Positions 22,857-34,547 of a stretch of 64,000 bases of DNA are shown in pieces. The number at the start of each line of letters is the position of its first letter. Positions within the stretch are counted from its first letter, which is position 1. Under the pieces are notes generated by a model that was not told the origin of the DNA, searched no databases, and saw only the letters and a list, made by a program, of their open reading frames with translations. The position numbers were made by a program, and so were the translations under genes. The stretch is from assembly GCA_023974075.1 (NCBI GenBank), contig CM043792.1, positions 21,663,319 to 21,727,318 of the forward strand, in the 5' to 3' direction. Source of the stretch: Chaenocephalus aceratus (Eukaryota > Chordata > Actinopteri > Perciformes > Channichthyidae).

Positions 22857-25063
22857 TACTCAATGTTGTAATTCTTTGTCTCATTTATTTGAGTTATGGG
22901 AAGTATCAGACCACCACTGATAGAAACCACAAAACCCCATAGTGGAAACATTGTTATCAACTGATTCTTAACCAATTATTCACAAACTGGAACTTGTGTG
23001 TGTTGACTAGAAACATTTTAGAGTAGTCTTACCTGGTTTGTGAAGTGAGGCCATGAATTCTTTGAACATGTTTACACCATCATCAGAGACATTTGTCATC
23101 ATACTGATTGAGCAACTTTACCAAAGAGCATTACTGTAAGTTTACAGGGGAGAACATGATATTTGTGTAATTACTATTGAGTCATCTACTGCTGAGCAGG
23201 AAGTGCTGAATAAAGAAACTCTTCTTCTTTCTTTATTTTCCATGGCATTCACAGTAGTAACTGTCCACTCGATTGTATTGTATTTGCAGGGCTGATTTAA
23301 CAGAAGCAGTTTGTAAACAGGTGATATAAATAGAGGATTGGCATCTATAATCTGAAGTGTGAAATCTTTCAATGATAGTTGGCAGTGATAGTTGGCAGTC
23401 AAATCCAGCGTAACATGCCGGGCACAAGCAGTACTCGGAGTTCCTCCCCTAATATAATATTGCATGGAGTCTATTTATGGCTGAGAGCATGATCAGTGTC
23501 ACAGCTGTCTTCTGGGAAGAACTAACAGCAGATCACACTAACATACCTTTAAAACACTTTCCATTTGATTATTTATGATTCATGAATAAGTATACTTGAA
23601 TAGTGTAGCTTGTCAAGGAGGAGCTGATTTTAACTTCTTTCTATAGTGTTGTTGAATATTTTATTTATGAGCAAATCATTTGTTTACTGCGGAATGCGTT
23701 GGAGTAAAAGTTGTCTAGTTTGTTTTTCTCCGAAATGTAGTAGAATAGAAGTTCAAAGTTTCATAAAACAGAAAACTTAAGTAAAAAGTACCTCAAATAC
23801 AAGTACAGTACTGGAGTTATGTACCTCCTGCTACTGGAATAGATAATTATCTATAAATTGTTCATTTATCATACAACAGTAGACCTTCTTAATAGTAGCC
23901 CATAGAACATTGCCAATAAGACTCTTTGAATAAATTATTTGATTCCTGACTTTATGACGTACTTTCTGGCATTGTTTGTCGTTGGCCCTGCCAGCAAATG
24001 ACTAGCAAACTTTTCAACCCTGGGCAGCGCTCCAACAGGCTGTTTACATTTCTCCACACTGTGGCCTATTGACGGGGCAAGGGCAAATTCTGCCCCTCTC
24101 ACGGTTAGAAGAGGAGGTGGAGCAGAGGAGGAAAGCTTTCGACACAACAAAAGGAGAGCTGTGATGAATTTACGAGCGATTTCCCAGAGCCTGTTGCCTT
24201 TTATTTGCTTTTGTTTTTCTGGCATAAATCAATAAGATGATAACAGGAACTTCTTGTGTGTACAACTGGAACACCATGGGGGACGGTTGCCCACAGTTCA
24301 GCCATGTGACAGTGAACTGGGATGTTCAGCTGGAGCTATTATCGACTGGACTAACTCCTGAGAGACCTGACCTGGAATTTGAAAACCCTTTATTTCCAAA
24401 TCACACACGGCTGACACAATTGGGGCAATAACTATTTAGTGTTCACTTGTGAAAGAAAATTCAGGAAATGCACACTATGAGGACTTGTGATGCATTTCAG
24501 TTTGACTACACAGTCATGGTGTTGAGAAAGAAGTTAAAGAAAGAAGTGAATTTCACAAACGTCATCAGGGCCTGGCAACCAGTGTGTCATTATTTCCACC
24601 ACAAGCCGCATTGTGCTAGATGTGGTTGCTAAGCACATGGCACCTCAACATTTACAGGAAACGTGAAGTTCAAATGTTCAATAATACTTTGTAAATCAGC
24701 TGATTAACAGTGTGCTACAATCTCTCTTCTAAAAGAAAGAAACTTATTATAGCAAGTATGACATTTGTATCTGAATAAATTGTTGCAATTAACTGGGAGC
24801 AAAGCCCTTTTCGTTTAGAGGAATAGTTAGACGTATCTTTAAATGAGCGTGTTCTCCTTTTTGCCGAAAGTTAGATGAACACATACTGTGTAACACACTC
24901 TCATGTCTGTATGTTAGCTTATCCTAGCTTAGCTTAGCATAGAATAAAGACTAGAAACAGAATGAAACAGCTTGCCAGACTCTGTCCAGACGTTACAAAA
25001 TCTAAGGTGAACAATTTATCAACTGGTTATATCTTGTTATTTGAATCTTTTCAAAAATCAATG
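22853..25063. other. Intergenic with one repeat fragment
   Basis: At about 23744-23840, AAGTAAAAAGTACCTCAAATACAAGTACAGTACTGGAGT is the end of a common fish dispersed repeat. Otherwise no gene was recognised. Confidence 0.4.
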
Positions 25064-25071
25064 GGTAAACG

Positions 25072-25860
25072 CAGAGGTGGGAAGTAACTAATTACATTTA
25101 CTCAAGTACTGTATGTTGAGATACTTGACTTGAGTATTTCCATGTTATGCTACTTCTTACTTCTACTCCACAACAATTCAGAGGTAAGTCGTGTACTTTT
25201 ACTTTATAATGTGAAATAGAATCAACACTTAAATAAGACTTTAGTTACACCTGGAGAAAAATCACAAGCTACCCTGCAGGATAGGATACAAAGTCATTTA
25301 AACCAGCTGCACATTTACCAGCTTTGATAACTCCTCCATACCTTTCCGACCTCCTGCTCATCAACAAACCCCCCCCCCCCCCCCCCCCCCCGCTCTCTCA
25401 GATCTTCTGCTTCCATCCACATCACTGCACCACCTTTCCACCTAGAGGGGTCCAGAGCCAACAGCCGCTCTGTGCTCTGCACCCCCCCCCCTCAAAACTA
25501 TCTCTTCACACTGGCATATCCACCCTGATCACATCACACAACCTCTGTTTTTCTGTTTTTTATTGATTCATTATATTGTCTTTATTGTACTTTTGTGTTT
25601 TGTGTACCTTGTATGGCGACCTTGAGAGCCTTCAAAAGCGCCTTTATAAATAAAATGTATTATTATTATTACATTAATCCATCAATATTATAATCAAAAC
25701 ATATATTATATATTATATTTTATATATTTAAGCCAACGCTTTTGTACTTTTACTTGCGTTACATATCGTTTGCAAGACTTTGACTTGAAACAGAGTATTC
25801 CTACACTCTGGTACTTCTACTTTTACTTAATGTAATATCTGAGTACTTCTTCCACCTCTG
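25072..25860. mobile_element. hAT-type non-autonomous element
   Basis: The inverted ends are CAGAGGTGG (left) and CCACCTCTG (right), flanked by GGTAAACG on both sides (25064-25071 and 25861-25868). The 8-bp duplication and CAG-type ends fit hAT. The interior carries the 'AAGTAC / TTTACTCAAGTACTG' words found in many fish repeats, poly-C tracts (25371-25391, 25485-25492) and a retroposon tail. No transposase frame. Confidence 0.85.
25577..25671 (+). repeat. Retroposon 3' tail nested in hAT element
   Basis: GCGCCTTTATAAATAAAATG followed by TATTATTATTATT is a typical LINE/SINE 3' end of fish (L2-like). It lies inside the hAT element. Confidence 0.5.
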
Positions 25861-26454
25861 GGTAAACGTTAATATTTGCGGTTTTATCGGGGTTATGCAT
25901 CTTGAATTACTTTTAATAGTCCCCTGGCTGCAAAGACAAGTCCTGTTGTTAGTAAGTACGTGAGAAAATGTTCTTATTAGTATTGCAGGGCGTTCCTATG
26001 CAAACAAGAGGGAAAAGTAATAAACACCCTGAAGGAAACCCTCATGTGCAACATTACAATCTGCACCTCTTTGATCTCTGCATTTTCAGACTGAAATAAG
26101 CACGTGAGGTCATACCACCATGCTGGCACAAGCCTCATCTGGAAAATGCAAATATCTGCCACCTTCCCTGAATCGGCCAGTGTCCTGATCATGATCAACT
26201 GCTGCTTCAAACATTCAGATTGCATCATGGCAGATAATATGATTGATCTGACGCTTCCCGCCTATCTCGGCTCGCCTGCCTCCATCCGTTTATCAGTATC
26301 AAATGTTTGGAGACAAAGGGAGCCAGTGACATAATCGGGATCTTCAAAATGGACTTTGATTCCCACAAACCCCAGGAATAGCTGGCTGATGTCATTGGGC
26401 AAATGGTAATACATCTGTCTACACTGTAATAGCAGGTTGGCTCAGAGATGTTCT

Positions 26455-26455
<1 letters not shown>

Positions 26456-26505
<50 letters not shown>
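26456..26505. repeat. (CA)n microsatellite
   Basis: About 50 bp of uninterrupted CA. Confidence 0.97.
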
Positions 26506-26506
<1 letters not shown>

Positions 26507-27250
26507 GTTTAAATGCGCTTAAGCAAGGGTGCATGCTGTCAACACATGCGATTTTTGCACATGCATTCAGTATTCACATGCAAAAACAATAATGCACTTG
26601 TTATCCACATGGGTCGACACTGATGAACACATGCAAACACGGACACACACACTTCCTCTATCACACAGTAGTAGTAACTTGATCCTGAGCTGTGCCAGTA
26701 AGTCGGACATTTCCGGATGGATTTAGTGTGTATGTGCAAGGTTCACACATCGCCTCTGTGGTCACCATCAAGATAAGAGAGCTGATAGCAGCGGTGATAT
26801 GTGCCAGGCAGAGGACAGGGACATTGCAAAGAATCCAGGGATTAACCTGGAACGTTTTCTGTAAACCTGGAGCAGCCAGGATAAGGATGTCACCTTTTTC
26901 CTTCAAATTCCCAAAATCTAAAGGGGCCTGACTCACAGATGTTTGAAGATACTACCCAGGATGCATCAGACAGCCACAGGAAAGCTTTGATCCTGTAGTC
27001 GGTAAACGACGCCACATGTGTGTATGACTTGGCTTTTGATGACCTTGCAAGGAATAGCTTTACAGCAGAAACAATGAAGTCATATAAGGGGATTAAAAAA
27101 GGACATGAGGTCATTGTGAGCGTTGAATAGAGCCTGTTGTTATGGTGCAGGTGTGAGCTACAGCAGCGCTCTCTCAGTCATCATCTGTGAGTTTTTGTTC
27201 ACTGGTTTTAGATTGAGCTTTTAAAGGCGTTGCAGCTGCGTTTTCGGTCA

Positions 27251-27380
27251 GTATGTATGTATGTATGTATGTATGTATGTATGTATGTTTGTATGTTTGT
27301 ATGTATGTATGTATGTATGTATGTTTGTATGTTTGTATGTATGTATATATGTATATGTATGTATGTATGTATGTATGTAT
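27251..27380. repeat. (GTAT)n microsatellite
   Basis: About 130 bp of GTAT tetranucleotide repeats with TTTG-type interruptions at about 27288-27300 and 27324-27336, which look like a duplicated block. Confidence 0.97.
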
Positions 27381-30360
27381 CCCTTCGTCTTTTACACTTC
27401 AGTTCTCTGTGCATCCGCTGCAATAATCCCATTTTGCATTGTAGATGTACAACTTCTGCACTTTGAAGTTGTTGACCTCTGCACAACCCAGTTTCCCAGA
27501 GAGGCCGAACAGAGAGAGCCCCTGTCTCCACAGCCTTTCCTACATCTTTCAGATATGTATTCTGATTGCAAGCATCACACAGAGGAGCTCAATGGGGCTT
27601 GTTACTCTGACCCTCAAATGCTGTTATAGAGTTGTGGATCAGAAAGCAAAACTGGAGGCCTCTCTTGCTCCATCTCTTTTCAAGGCATTTCCTTTTCGTC
27701 CCCTTCTAGCTAGGCACACCCTTGACAGGACATTTTTATGGAGGCGCTCCAAACCATGGCCTCCCTTTTCCTTCTTTAACTAGGAATCTTGGAAAGTGGG
27801 TACAGTGTGTTCCAATCTTCGACATGCATGTAAACAAACAAACTCCTTCTCCAGAAATCGCTCCGTTTTACACATCAACCAGCAGTTCTAATCTGAGATT
27901 TCTGCAATGCCTGTACTCATTAACATTGCACAATATTCCGCAATCAACATTATGAAGTGATATACAGGACGCTTTGTTAAGATATGAGATCAATCGTAAA
28001 AAGTCCCACAGGAAAAAATGTGCTTCTTTTCACACCACACTGAAAAGTTTCCCAGAATAAAAGCCACCCACAGTTCAATGAATGTGCAAGAAAATATCCC
28101 ACAATACCATTTTCCCACTGGGACAAACAACCCTCTGTGTTGTTCACACAGTTATTCTGCAGACCCTGCATCAGCAAATTCACTACCAAAAATATTACAA
28201 GAAAAACGTTTCCAGTAAATGTAATTGGTGTGCACTGTTCTATTTGTTCAAAATCAATTCAGGAACACATGCTTAATTTAAACTTGTTTCTCAGTTTTAC
28301 CCCTAATTTCCAGTAATTGTCGTTTAAACTAAACTGCCTGTCTGTAAAACAGTTCCAGTACTTTTTATTACACGCAACTATGTCTATTGTTTATAACTAG
28401 GGTCATGCAGTCAAGCATGCTTCTGTTCAACCAGAAGTGTGTTGACAGGAAGTGAAACAGAACCCGTTTGTTTTTACACCCTTTTAATTTCAATACCAAT
28501 ATTATAGGTAATCGTTTCGCCTAAGGAAGTCCTTGTGATTCCTGGAAGTGTTTGCTTTTTCGAAAATTGCGTTCTATTTGAAGAGAGGGACGATCTCATC
28601 TCAAACATAAGCCTACAGTTATTGATTCACAAAAAGTAAACGTGCAGACAGCACCTGGTGTTTTTACTATAGTTTAATGGTTTTAAGTTTCAGTTTTTTT
28701 ATAATTCAGAGTTCCAACTAACGCACGGTCGTAAATCTTTATTTTCATTTGTTCTCCAACTAGTTTTAATGAGATGTGTTGCAAGCTCTTGCATGCAGGC
28801 AACTTTCATGCAACTCCATGTGTATGGGAAAATGCCTTAAACCAAAACAAATAAATGATATACTCTAGTGTTTTACTCGCTGTATTGAACCAAAAACATC
28901 GTTTTATTTATGTTCACTATCAGCGTTATTACCTCATCTTCAGCTGTGGCTTACACTCCGGTGTTTGCATCACGAGTGTGTGAAGAAGTGAGCGACAGAG
29001 AGATAAGGAGAGAGATAGTGGGAAGGGGAGGGCGAGACTTTGTTGTAGTTGTTTTAACTCCCTTTCTCAGAAATCCTGCCCCTGGGATGAATTCAGTGTC
29101 CTTTCGCAGAGTAAGAGATTCCTGAAGTGATTTGAGAAGGATTTATTCTTCCAGTAAAGCAACAATGCCTCTGCCAACACAGCACCTGAAGTGTACACGC
29201 ACCTCAAACGCTGGTTTATAAGGTATCTGCAAAAATAATGTGAGTATGAGCTTCCAATCAGTCTGTGTGTTCAGGTGGTTTTTAAAAACATTCCAATGGT
29301 GTAAAGGAAGATCTGATGTCTGAATTGGCCTCAACAGCTTATTATTGTCTAAGAACAACTGTGACTTTCAGGATTGACAGCTTTAATTTGGCTTAAATTG
29401 TCCCTTATATTAACTAAGCGTAACGAACGTAGAAACCTATTGAAGCTAATTTTATGCAGCTATGAACAGGTTTGAAAACATCCACCGTGGCTGTGATGCA
29501 TTTAGGTTTGTGTGACAGGTATGGTGTGTGCCCAGGCCTGTCTGTGTGTGTGTGTAACATTCTTTGCCTCATACGAGAAAGGGCTCCTCTCATGCCAGCT
29601 GAGGTCAGCCCCGGACACCGTGGGGTGCTCCCTGCTCCCGCCGCGGTGGGCTAGGAGGCAGGGGGAGGCCTCAAGCGCTTCTGGGAAACAGTCTGGGCCT
29701 AATTGGAGCCTGACTGGTTTCACATGTCTCCACTTACTGGAGGACACAGAGGATGGCTCTGCCTGGCCTATGAGAGCGGCTGCAGAAACCAGGCCTCTCC
29801 CCCTTCATCAGCATAACCACACAGAAGAGAATTCACCAGCAGGCCTGACATGACAGCATGGCTGAGTGATGTGGTCTGCTGTGTTTCAGCGCGGTGAGGT
29901 CAGGTACTGAGTGTTTTTTTTTTTATTGGACCTTTCTGTACAGTTTGTTCCAAGGATCTCCTTTCTGTACAGCGCAAGCACCCTCCTATTGTTCCCTGTG
30001 AACTCATTCTGGCTCATGAATGATGAAACCTCCCCTTCCAACAGTATATCACATTGCCGTTGTCACGCACTCAGAAACCTCACTAACAAAAACACGTACA
30101 AGAACAGCTTGCATATCTGTGCTGCACTGAGAAATATGAGAAGTGAAGATGGTGAAAAACAAAAAGTTCCTGCTGCCTCACCACCACAACACATTCTCTA
30201 ACTCTTTTCACTTTTTTTTCATGCCCCAGCAACATGCCTCTCATTTCCCATCATTCGCGTTCATGTCCTTGGCCCTGCATTGTGTTTCTCAAAATCGTCT
30301 TTACTCCAGGTGTGTAAAAATACGTATGGTCTGTTTCCAATCCAACCAACATCTTTTTAT

Positions 30361-30846
30361 TTAAAGGTCTCCTATTATACTGTTTTTCATCAATGTATTA
30401 TAGGTCTCAGATATATACAAAACATGTCTGAAGTGTTTGGCTCAAAATACCAAACAGATCATGCATTGTAGCATCCCATAATCCCCTCTGTTTCAGCCCT
30501 GTTTCAAAAGTGCTGATTCTCTATCTTTTATCTTTAGATGAAAACAAGGAGCCACTCCCCACGCCCCTCTGAGAGAGAAAGAGAGAAAGAACACAATGTT
30601 GCTCTAGGAGATTAAGGTGATAAGGTGTGGGGTGTTTCCTTGGTTGGTGATTGGCTAATGGTTAAAGAGGCCAACAAAATCGTTATGACATCATAAAGTG
30701 GCCAAAATCTGATCAGCTCATTTTCAGACAGGTTTTTATATAAATGGATCAGGACAAAAAGAGAGTGAATCTCTTTACACAGAGGGGACACATGTTTATG
30801 TATAAAATACATGAAAAATTGATGTTGCATGATAGGTCCCCTTTAA
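30361..30846. mobile_element. TTAA-flanked MITE, copy 1
   Basis: It starts TTAAAGGTCTCCTATTATAC and ends in the complement of TTAAAGGGGACCTATCATGC, bounded by TTAA at both ends (piggyBac- or Kolobok-type target). Same family as 33475-33982 and 49616-50293. Shared interior words include ATAGGTCTCAGATATAT and AAAAGTGCTGATT. No coding capacity. Confidence 0.8.
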
Positions 30847-32095
30847 TATCATTATGCAAGGATGCACAACAGGAATCTAATTTTGCAATTGTTATGTTTG
30901 TTCACTGCACATCTGGAAGAAATTGTTTCATAATTTGCACCCAAGTTCCCTCCAAACACTGCAGGTAAATATACAAAAAAAGCTATTTTAATTTAGCCTT
31001 GGATGTAGGTTTTGCTGGGAAAAACAATATTTTAATCTTTCACAGATTAAAGGACTTTTGAAAGCAATTATCTCAGTTCAGATAAACATGTCTACTTGAA
31101 TAAACTCATACGAGAGAACCGTTTCACATTATCACTATACCTACTACTCAACATTACCCATGGGCCTCTGCAGCTCTGTAACTACACTGCATGTCAGTAG
31201 CATTTAGCATTCACTGTGAATGTTCAACAGAGACTGAAGCTAATCTGTGTTAGTACTACAAAGTACTTCTGTAGCTGAAATTCGACGCAAACTGCTTTCA
31301 ACGGTGGTTTACTCTGTCTGCAAGTTACAATGCTATCAATCATACATAATGTTGAATGCAAGATGAGAACATAATTGTCATCACTTTTTCAACTTCTCAC
31401 AACAGAGTCTTTTTGGCAACAGCCCTCGTTTATTCATATAGATTATAGACAGTAGAGGCAAACAATCTCAAGTTTAAAATAGTCATTTATTTAAACCTAT
31501 AAAATCCAAGTTTAGATTACTCCACACCAACAGAAATCCAAAGATATGCATATGTATTTTCAACTACATTTCCTGAATGCCCATTCCATTGAGAAAGTCA
31601 TTTATATTGATTGCTTTTCCAGGCATCATTTAATATGATACATATTCACTTGTAAATATCGACCTTTCCCTGCTGCGCCGACATTTGTGCCATAAATACG
31701 TGCATGCAAGCTTCATAAATATAGGAAATGTTGCGTTGCTGCATGAGACTGGATTCAAACAGTGGCAGGAGAATGTGCACAGGGTAAATGTGGTTAGAGT
31801 AACACAATGTTTGGCAGTTGTGCACCAGCGAAGGAATGATTCAATTCCAAGGCTGCCCTCAAGTAGCATTCAGCATTCAAAGACATACAGCAGGATGGCC
31901 ACACGTTAATGTGTGTTGCTGAGGCATAACTAATTTGGTTGCAACTAATAACCAATATAAAAATACAAGTTATCCTTCTAGTTCGCTTCAGTATTTGAAT
32001 TGTCCCTGCAGCAGAAAGCCCATCGCTGCTGATCACACACTGCCCCCTGCTGGAGAGACTTTACTAGAGAGTGTAAAAGACTTCCATAGCCAGTG
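30847..32095. other. Intergenic between socs3 and cyth1
   Basis: No gene or repeat recognised. Confidence 0.4.
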
Positions 32096-34468
32096 TTGTG
32101 ACACATTTGTCTTTATTTTTAGCTCGATTAAATGGCAATGATACAAACCTCAAATCAAACATTATTAAACAGAATACCAAAAGAAAATGGCACAGCTAAT
32201 AGGAAACAAAATGAAGACAACATACCCACTATACATTTTAAATATGTACAACTTTGATAAATAAACCAATACTGTCTAGAATTATGATTGTTTTGCATTT
32301 TTCATCATTTCCCTAGGATTAGTGCGTAGAAGAGCAGAGAGAAGAAGAGAACCAGAAGAGGCAGTGAGTGAGGATGATGAGCAGCAGGCACAGATGACTG
32401 TAGACAAGAGTAGAAAAACCAACCGACAGTGATGTAAATGTGTACCTCCACGCAGTTGAGTTTGCCATTCGACAAAATGACTGCTTCAGCATGACCATAC
32501 GCCATCCTGACCTCCATCTTTTGGTTCAGCGCAGTACATTCCTCACACCTAGCAGTTTTGTATTGTTTCACATCACAATTTGGATCCTGAGTCGGGACCG
32601 CCCATTCGTTTCCAGGCATAGCTTTTATTGAACCACATGTTTATTTGTGCCGCGTTAAAGCCTCTATAACAATATGTCATATATTATGTCTTATACATAA
32701 ACAACCTGAAGCACAGTTTTGTACAAAGATCAATGAGGTCTGGCTGAGAGATGAAAATGCATGTGATTTGTTTTACCCTTGAATAGGTAACTCTACGAAG
32801 AAAATCAATATTAAACGCAGGGAATAAAGATTTCATTCTGTCGAATGGGGGAAGAAACTGTCGCTAACCAGCAGCTTTTCTCGTGACGTTTCATCTAGAT
32901 CAACAGGCCCCATGCAGCAGTAACTTTACTAACAATGAAATTAAGTTGTGTGTATTAAGACAAAATAATATAAAAATGTATGGGAAATGAAATTGAAAAA
33001 TAGGGCCACCATTTCTAATTTCCAGACAACCTCAAAAAGAAGCCCAGGGTGATAAACAGTCGTCCCTTTAAAAGACACTGATCCGCAGGATGCGTCTCCA
33101 GGACTTTCAGGAAATGAAGAACATGAGTCACACTCTGAGAGCCCGTCCAGACACCCTCACCTGCAGCGTCCCACAATGCAGCTTCACATTTACAAAAACA
33201 GTTTAGTCCGGGACACAGATGAGGCTTTCATTCCGTCGTGAACAGGCTCCAGGTCGCGTGGACCGTTTCAGAACGTCATAACAATCTCCTGAGTGGCAAC
33301 TTTTTTACGTTTTCTTTTCTGTAAGTATAAAATCACTAACAGTTGGCAAATCATACCCTCCCGCCCTTCCTCCCACACCCGCCCCCCTGCAGTTTCTGTT
33401 GCCTTTTTCTTAACAAAAGTAAAACAAAAGGAATTGACATTTAAAGCTGTAAAAATACACGTATTACTGTAACATTAAAGGGGACCTATCATGCAAAATG
33501 CACCTTTGTACAGCTTTTATACATGAATATGTGTCCCCGGTGTGTCAGGGAACTCACCAAGTGTCCGAAAACACAACCCTCTCTCTTTTCCTCCATACCC
33601 AAAATCTCTAAAAACGGGGCTTTAACGGATCTGATACAGACTGATCCAGATTTGAAAAGAGTCTGACGTCAGTGATGAGGAGCTCCGCCTATATGGCCAA
33701 CTCTCCACCAATAAGGGGAATGAGAGGTTGCCGTGGCATGGTAACAGCATGGTAACATGACGCTCGTGCCTCGCCCCCCTCCTTTGCAGGGGGGCGTGGT
33801 CAGCTGCAGCTCATTTGCCACAGAATCAGCCCTTGCAAAAACAGGGCTGGAAAAGAGCAAATGGAGCGAAATGAGGCATGGCTAAAATGCATGATCTGTT
33901 TGGTATTTTGAAAAAAAAAACTTTTATATAGGTATGGCCCAACAATATATTATTCAAATATAGCATGATAGGTCCACTTTAAAGCACGTCAGAAAAGGTA
34001 TTCACTTCTCTTTCAGGAAGCGAGGAATATTTTGGTTGAAGTGCCACACGGTCAGACCTGCTGAGTTTAAAGGATGTGTGCTACAGGGGGCTGCATGAGT
34101 GTATGCATGTTGTGTACAGTATGTGTGCAACAATGTACATGGAGATTTATGTTGTTTGTTATTTAAGCATCTTCGAAGGGGGTTTGCTGTCTTAAACAGC
34201 AAGATTTCCTTTCAGCTTCATACACAGAGCACAAACAAAGCTGAGAGAGGAGGTTAGAGGAGGTTAACGGACACTTTGGCCCCGACTCTTATCTAGAAAC
34301 CCCAGCATGCTTCCTGTTTTTCTGGCCTGTAGAGTCCCAAGTCCTAGAGAAATCCCCTGCAGAGGTCTAAGGCAGACCTAAACCGCGGCCTCTGCACCCC
34401 CCCAGACAGGGCGGGCAGATACCCGGACCCCTTGCTCTGTCAAGTGCAACATCTGGAGCAGGGCAGCT
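32096..34468 (-). other. cyth1: cyth1 3' untranslated region (predicted)
   Basis: Below the cyth1 stop, the minus strand continues about 2.4 kb to an AATAAA hexamer (complement of 32112-32117) followed by TGTGT-rich sequence. A 2-kb 3' UTR would be normal for cytohesin-1, but earlier hexamers could also be used, so the extent is inferred. It includes a MITE (33475-33982). A frame at 32305-32619 (-) has no recognisable family. Confidence 0.4.
33475..33982. mobile_element. TTAA-flanked MITE, copy 2
   Basis: TTAAAGGGGACCTATCATGC at the left and the near-complement (GCATGATAGGTCCACTTTAA) at the right, with TTAA at 33475-33478 and 33979-33982. It sits in the predicted cyth1 3' UTR, where its inverted ends could pair in the transcript. 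Confidence 0.85.
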
Positions 34469-34547
34469 CTAGTGCCTCTTCATGGACGACACCTTCTTCT
34501 TCCTGGCTGCCAGCATCTCGTAAAAGGGATCCCTGCTGATGGCAGCT
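34469..34547 (-). CDS. cyth1: cyth1 exon 13 (C-terminus and stop)
   Basis: Encodes [18 protein letters not shown] then VSSMKRH and TAG. It holds the end of the last PH helix and the polybasic tail that supports membrane binding. Acceptor TTTCTACAG. Confidence 0.96.

Larger units (their letters stand above)
25869..30360. other. Intergenic, no gene seen
   Basis: Contains microsatellites at 26456-26505 and 27251-27380. A GC-richer block (29580-29860) could be a conserved regulatory element but has no recognisable motif or coding pattern. The remaining short frames look random. Confidence 0.4.

Noticed and set aside
24237..24431. 64-codon frame with ordinary composition
   Set aside because: No recognisable family, no splice sites at expected places, and length typical of chance.
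32305..32619. 104-codon frame on the minus strand below cyth1
   Set aside because: No recognisable domain; it falls in the predicted 3' UTR and ends in a hydrophobic run of skewed composition.
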